Source: Clostridia bacterium (lineage in GTDB: Bacteria; Bacillota_A; Clostridia; Christensenellales; Aristaeellaceae). From it: a DNA stretch of 43,350 bases. The stretch lies in the NCBI GenBank assembly GCA_017525805.1, contig JAFXSH010000002.1:1-43350 (forward strand), given 5' to 3'. Of the stretch, positions 39,386 through 43,350 are shown piece by piece; position 1 is the first letter of the stretch; each line of letters opens with the position of its first letter. The position numbers and the translations under genes are program-made. The notes below the pieces were generated by a model, which saw only the letters and a list, made by a program, of their open reading frames with translations, had not been told where the DNA came from and searched no databases.

Positions 39386-40687
39386 TTAGGCGTCGGGGTC
39401 TTCGTCCACGTCGCTGTAATGGCTGCCGCACTCCACGCGCAGCACGCGTTCCTCGTACTGGATGCCGCCGCCGGTCTCGAAGTACACGCCCACGGTGGCG
39501 AACTGGTTCAGCGGCCCGCCCGCCTGCTCGGCGGATTTGGTGATGATTTCCATGCTGCCGCCCGCCACGTCGATCATGGCAAAGGCTTTCGCGCCCAGGA
39601 AAATGCAGGGGTACACGGCAATGCCGCCCGCCCCGCCTTCGCCGGGATAAATCACCGTATTGTCGGCGATGTTGTTCACGTTGTCCTTTACGGTGATGGT
39701 GTTGGCGGTGTTGTCGGTCACTTCACAGAGTACCGTGCCTACCAGAATTTTGCGCCCGATCAGGGCGTCTTCCGCCACGGTGCCGCCGTCAAAGGTGATG
39801 GTCTTGCCCGCCTGGGAAATGGCGCCGTTCACCAGCAGGGTGCGGCTGTTGCTGGCCAGGTCTTTGCCCCACAGCACCTTGGCGTTGTCGCTCTCCACGA
39901 AGCGCACGCCGTGCAACTCGCCGATCTCCCCGTTGTAGATGTTTTCGGGGGTAGCGTATTTGTGGGCGTCGATCCAATCCGCGCTCTGCCGGATGTCATA
40001 GCTCACAGAGGGGTGGATGATGGCCACATACTTGCCGTTGATCTTGGGGGCCTTGTGCTTTTTCAGCCAGGTGGCCGCCCGGTTCACCATGGTGGGGTTC
40101 AGCACGGCGGTCTTGTCCAGCGCGCTGCGGCTGGTGACGGCGTTTTCGGTGCTGCCGCTCCACTTGCTGCAATACATCACGTTGCTTCCGGTCATGCACA
40201 CATCCCGGGCGATCTTGTCCTGGGTGTTGCCGCCGCTGGCGCCCATTTCCTCCGCCGCGTCCTGGGCCACGGGGTCCACCGCGTGCCGCATCAGCCTGCG
40301 CCCGATGGGGGTATACTGGCCGTACTCATACACCTGCATGGTGATGGCGGAATAGCCGAACTTCTTTCCCTCGGGGATCACGCCCTCCGTCAGGCGCTCC
40401 ACGTCGCCGAAGGTGTTGGGCTTGCGCTTTTCCACCGTCATGCCGTGCTTTTCGGGCAGGGGCTCGTTATCGGCGAACTGGGCGAATATGTGGTTGCTCC
40501 TGGCATTCTCCAGGGCGCGGGTGTTGTACCATTGCTTAATCTGGGGGGCCATGGTGTTATTGCTGTCAAAGGCCACCACGTCGCCCGTGTAAGCGTTGGT
40601 ATAGTTGCCGGTATTGGCGACGGGATAGCCGCCCTGGCCGCCGCTGTCCGCCATGAGCATCCTGCGGTCAAAAATCAAATCGAACAT
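39386..40687 (-). CDS. Major capsid protein (N4-gp56-like family)
   Basis: The 433-aa product should adopt the HK97 fold. The call rests on the succession LTEGVIPEGKKFGYSAITMQ, VYEYGQYTPIGRRLMRHAVD, AAEEMGASGGNTQDKIARDV and MTGSNVMY, which follows the pattern of the N4-gp56 major capsid family (strand, E-loop-like region, spine helix). A long inserted beta-rich domain near residues 270-350 (ISQAGKTITFDGGTVAEDAL, DNTANTITVKDNVNN) may be a surface insertion. AGGAG lies six bases before the ATG. It follows the scaffold gene and precedes a stable hairpin. Confidence 0.9.
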   Translation of the reverse strand: MFDLIFDRRMLMADSGGQGGYPVANTGNYTNAYTGDVVAFDSNNTMAPQIKQWYNTRALENARSNHIFAQFADNEPLPEKHGMTVEKRKPNTFGDVERLTEGVIPEGKKFGYSAITMQVYEYGQYTPIGRRLMRHAVDPVAQDAAEEMGASGGNTQDKIARDVCMTGSNVMYCSKWSGSTENAVTSRSALDKTAVLNPTMVNRAATWLKKHKAPKINGKYVAIIHPSVSYDIRQSADWIDAHKYATPENIYNGEIGELHGVRFVESDNAKVLWGKDLASNSRTLLVNGAISQAGKTITFDGGTVAEDALIGRKILVGTVLCEVTDNTANTITVKDNVNNIADNTVIYPGEGGAGGIAVYPCIFLGAKAFAMIDVAGGSMEIITKSAEQAGGPLNQFATVGVYFETGGGIQYEERVLRVECGSHYSDVDEDPDA

Positions 40688-40727
40688 GATTTACTCCTTT
40701 CCGCAGCGCCGCGAAAAGGGCGCTGCT

Positions 40728-41573
40728 TTAGAACTTGTCCACAAAATTGATGATTTCCCCATTCTTGATCCGCTGGGCGTACCTCTCCTGGTCGGCTTTG
40801 CTCATGTGGGCGATGTCCACCTGCATGTTCACCGGCCCCTGCCGCCTTTGCCCGTTCTCCATGGGCCTGCTGGCCCCCGCCTGCACGCTGGCGGCCAATC
40901 GCTGGCCCGCCTGCTGGGCGGTGTACCGCATGGCCTCCTGGGCGATTTCCTCCCCGTGAATGGCGTAGTATGCGTCCTTCACGGAAAGCCCCACGCCGGG
41001 GGAAGTCATGCGCACGAAAGCTGGGTTTGCCATTTCGGTCATGAGATCAAAGGTGGGAAACACCTTTTTCAGCTCGTCCGCCTGCTTCGCCACCTGCTCA
41101 ATGTGCCGGTTCAGGGCCGCGTCCTCCGCGCTCTGGGCTTCCGCCGCCCTGGCCCTTTCCACCTCCGCCCGCAGCCTGTGCATGTCCCGCACGGTTTCGG
41201 GGCTGTTGCCGGTTTCGTCGGCTTCCTTCTGGTACAGGGAAAGGTCGTCCGTCATTTTGGCGTAGATGCCCTGGGCGTCGCCCGCGTCCACGCCGTACCG
41301 CCGGGATAGTTCCTGCATGATGGGGGCGTAGCTGTTCAATTGGCGCTTGTAGTCCGCGTTGTTCTTGAATCGCTGCTGAATCGCCGCCTGCACCCGCTGG
41401 CCCACGGCATGCTCGAATTCTGCCTTTCCTTCGCCCTGGATCATTTGCTGGAATGGGGTCAATTGCTGCGCCTGGCTCTCCTGGCCGCCCGCTTCGCCGC
41501 CGGTGACGTCCCCGCCGCTTTGCATGGCCTGCCCTTCGCCTTCCGCAAACAACTGAAGATTGAGTTTTCTCAT
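40728..41573 (-). CDS. Capsid scaffold protein (complete copy)
   Basis: This is the complete 281-aa reading of the gene truncated at the window start. It is acidic and Gln/Ala-rich, with helices at about residues 40-75, 95-135 (ETVRDMHRLRAEVERARAAE) and 140-165, and a C-terminal motif MQVDIAHMSKADQERYAQRI that resembles the capsid-binding end of other scaffolds. It should guide procapsid assembly and then leave the shell. The ATG at 41573 follows AGAGGT. The 40-base gap to the capsid gene holds only the capsid ribosome site. Confidence 0.78.
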   Translation of the reverse strand: MRKLNLQLFAEGEGQAMQSGGDVTGGEAGGQESQAQQLTPFQQMIQGEGKAEFEHAVGQRVQAAIQQRFKNNADYKRQLNSYAPIMQELSRRYGVDAGDAQGIYAKMTDDLSLYQKEADETGNSPETVRDMHRLRAEVERARAAEAQSAEDAALNRHIEQVAKQADELKKVFPTFDLMTEMANPAFVRMTSPGVGLSVKDAYYAIHGEEIAQEAMRYTAQQAGQRLAASVQAGASRPMENGQRRQGPVNMQVDIAHMSKADQERYAQRIKNGEIINFVDKF

Positions 41574-43350
41574 GGTCTCCACCTCTGCCCGTCCGGTGGG
41601 CGATCCCGTCTGCCCGTCAAGTGGGCGATCCTGAATTGGATTATATCAAAGGCAATCTTGAAATAAGAGCCCCCGCCCTTATGTGTTCGGCTGAGAAACA
41701 TCTCTCGCGTATTCCCTGGCCTTGATCATGTGCGCCGCATCGTCCGTGCCCGGCACGCCCATGGCGGGCGGCTTTCTGCTTTCCGCCTGCGCGCCCTCCG
41801 CTTGGGCCGCGCCAGGCTGGCCCATAATGCCCGCCGCCATTTCCTCGGCGGTTTGGGGCTCGTATTTGGAGGCCAGCTTCAGCGCCATCTGCTGCCACAT
41901 GATCAGCTGCTGCTGCATGCCGCCCATCTCCTGCAGCTTGCGCTTGATTTCGTCCTTGCCCTTAAAATCCATGCAGTCCAGCAGCATCATGCTCTGAACG
42001 ATCATCTGGGGATTGAACACCCCCGCTTTCAGCAGCTGCAATGCCAGCTCGTTCTGCGCCATCTTGGTGTAGGCGTTGGCCTTCTGCGCGCTTACCTCGA
42101 TATCGAATACCGGCTTCCTCCAGCCCATTTCCTGCCCCGCAATGGGCGCGTTCTGCTGCATGATCAGGCCGGAATTATCAAAGGACACGTATTCGTTGGC
42201 CGACCGCTCGCCCACAATGCGGAAGGTGCGCGGCATGTCGTAAAACTGCCTTATGCGCTCGATCACCATTTCCAGCAGTTTGGTATAGGCGCTGTATGTG
42301 CCGTCGTTCCCGTCCCGGCTGGTGCGCCCCGCCGCCTCCATCTGCGCCGCAATGCCGCTGGCCGCCGTCACACCGCTGGATATGCCGTTTGTCACGTCCT
42401 GGTTGCCGCAGGTCTGCTTCAGCTCCTCGATCTTGTTGTTCAGGTACGTCACATAAATTCCGTCCAGCTGTTTGTGCTGGATGGGCACCATGTCCGCTTC
42501 GTTCAGGCCGCCTTCCACCTCCACCACAGGGGTTGAAAAATTAAGAAATTGCTCCTGATTGATGGGGGAATCGGTCTTTCGGAAATATCGCGGAATGGCC
42601 CCCGCCCGCGCGTTGATCACAATGGCGTGATCCATCTGGTCAATGTCCTCCTGCGCGTCTTTGCCCAGGTCGATATAGCCCCAGCCCGCCGGGCTCTCCT
42701 TCTGCGGAAACAGCCTGTCCAGCACGAAGGGATACTTCCCGTCCTCATACCAGCCGCCCTTCACGTTCGGGTCGTCCTCGCTGGCGTACAGCACGTGCAG
42801 GCCCACATACTTGCAGTATTGCAGCACGCTCTGTCCCTCCGCCTTGGTGTGATAATACCAATCCACCACCAGCGCCTTGTCCGTCCGGGGCGCTTTGCTT
42901 TCCGTGTCATATTCGCCCATGGAAAAATCCTGCTCCAGATTGGCGTTTGTCAGCTGGGGATATTGCTCTTTCAGCGTTTCCTTGTCCACCGCGCTTACGA
43001 AAAACACGTTCCGGCTTTCCTGGATGTCGCTGATCCCCGGTTCCCAGAACAGGTTCATCAAATCCACGCCCACCACGGCGATATCGCCCATGCCGTTCAG
43101 CTTGCTGGCATCCCAGTACACCGCGTAGGCCGCCGTTCCGTGCTTGTTCTTTTCCCAGGCCTGCAGGCGGTATTCGTCCTTGAAATGGTTCTGCTCCAAG
43201 ATCACCGGCAGCACGCTGGTCAGAATCTTGGCCTGCGCTTCGTCGCTTTCCTCCCGGGCCAGGATCACCGGCTCCGGGTATGCGTCCATCATGTCCGCAT
43301 GCTTGCCCATGATCACATTTACCAGCCATTTGGTGGGCCGCATGCCGTCG
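40729..43350. repeat. Genome-end redundancy, copy 2
   Basis: These 2622 bases repeat positions 1-2622 exactly where compared and hold the scaffold gene (minus its first stop base) and the C-terminal part of the portal gene. This marks closure of the 40,728-bp circle and is not a separate locus. Confidence 0.95.
41679..43350 (-). CDS. Portal protein (copy 2, N-terminus beyond the window end)
   Basis: This is the same gene as 951-2840. Here only about the last 556 residues are present because the window stops before the start codon, which would fall at 43568. It adds no information beyond copy 1. Confidence 0.85.
   Translation of the reverse strand, partial: DGMRPTKWLVNVIMGKHADMMDAYPEPVILAREESDEAQAKILTSVLPVILEQNHFKDEYRLQAWEKNKHGTAAYAVYWDASKLNGMGDIAVVGVDLMNLFWEPGISDIQESRNVFFVSAVDKETLKEQYPQLTNANLEQDFSMGEYDTESKAPRTDKALVVDWYYHTKAEGQSVLQYCKYVGLHVLYASEDDPNVKGGWYEDGKYPFVLDRLFPQKESPAGWGYIDLGKDAQEDIDQMDHAIVINARAGAIPRYFRKTDSPINQEQFLNFSTPVVEVEGGLNEADMVPIQHKQLDGIYVTYLNNKIEELKQTCGNQDVTNGISSGVTAASGIAAQMEAAGRTSRDGNDGTYSAYTKLLEMVIERIRQFYDMPRTFRIVGERSANEYVSFDNSGLIMQQNAPIAGQEMGWRKPVFDIEVSAQKANAYTKMAQNELALQLLKAGVFNPQMIVQSMMLLDCMDFKGKDEIKRKLQEMGGMQQQLIMWQQMALKLASKYEPQTAEEMAAGIMGQPGAAQAEGAQAESRKPPAMGVPGTDDAAHMIKAREYARDVSQPNT

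Noticed and set aside
1..43350. CRISPR array, insertion sequence or transposase
   Set aside because: No regularly spaced repeats and no transposase motifs were seen. The only dispersed repeat is the three-copy palindromic element.

Overview
The window is one complete, circularly closed genome of a temperate bacteriophage, read slightly past its own start. Bases 1-2622 recur at 40729-43350, giving a unit of 40,728 bp. Apart from a rightward lysogeny block at about 13.1-17.2 kb, every gene I accept lies on the minus strand. Shine-Dalgarno sequences are strong (AGGAGG-type), start codons include GTG and TTG, and many neighbouring genes overlap as ATGA, GTGA or TTGA. DNA is GC-rich except in a few islands. 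A HicAB module, a large serine recombinase, a DUF5131 gene and the small Cys-rich proteins all fit a Firmicutes (Clostridia-type, gut) host; that host call is inference, because nothing here names the host.

Virion genes (minus strand, wrapping the origin, transcribed from high to low coordinates). Terminase small and large subunits, portal, scaffold and an N4-gp56-like major capsid protein are followed, around the circle, by a small head protein, an Fn3-containing adaptor-like protein, a beta-rich tail-hub protein, a 311-aa internal-virion-like protein and a 3704-aa polyvalent protein that takes 27% of the genome. Next come a 180-aa tail protein, a 1204-aa tail spike carrying both a pectate-lyase-type fold and an NlpC/P60-type peptidase, and a lysis cassette (NlpC/P60 endolysin, small membrane protein, holin, 34-aa protein). 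There is no tape measure, tail tube or baseplate set, so the particle is most likely a short-tailed podovirus whose giant protein is ejected into the cell.

Lysogeny block (rightward, 13150-17216). It holds a Cro/CI-type repressor, two adjacent membrane-anchored proteins that end in the same Cys-rich zinc-type module, a hicAB toxin-antitoxin pair on the opposite strand with a perfect promoter-operator, and a large serine recombinase preceded by a ~50-bp AT-rich dyad that could be attP. The switch at 13004-13149 has back-to-back promoters and three operators of the form ACAAC-N5-GTTGT.

Early region (leftward, 13003-4932). It holds a Cro-like protein, several unknown small proteins, a PAPS-reductase-like protein with an altered PP-loop, a tRNA beside a densely structured noncoding stretch, a small HTH protein, a DNA-methylase-like protein, a DUF5131 protein, several tiny membrane or Cys-rich proteins, and a HUH-type replication initiator. 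No polymerase, helicase or primase is visible, so replication probably combines the HUH initiator with host machinery.

The most unusual observations are: a host-like palindromic repeat present three times, read through in frame in two unrelated genes and supplying the stop codon of a third; a small Cys-rich gene whose conserved first Cys is a UGA followed by a SECIS-like hairpin; an AT-rich effector-domain cassette inside the giant virion protein; the structured RNA candidate beside a tRNA that carries C33; and the paired membrane-anchored zinc-module proteins in the lysogeny block.
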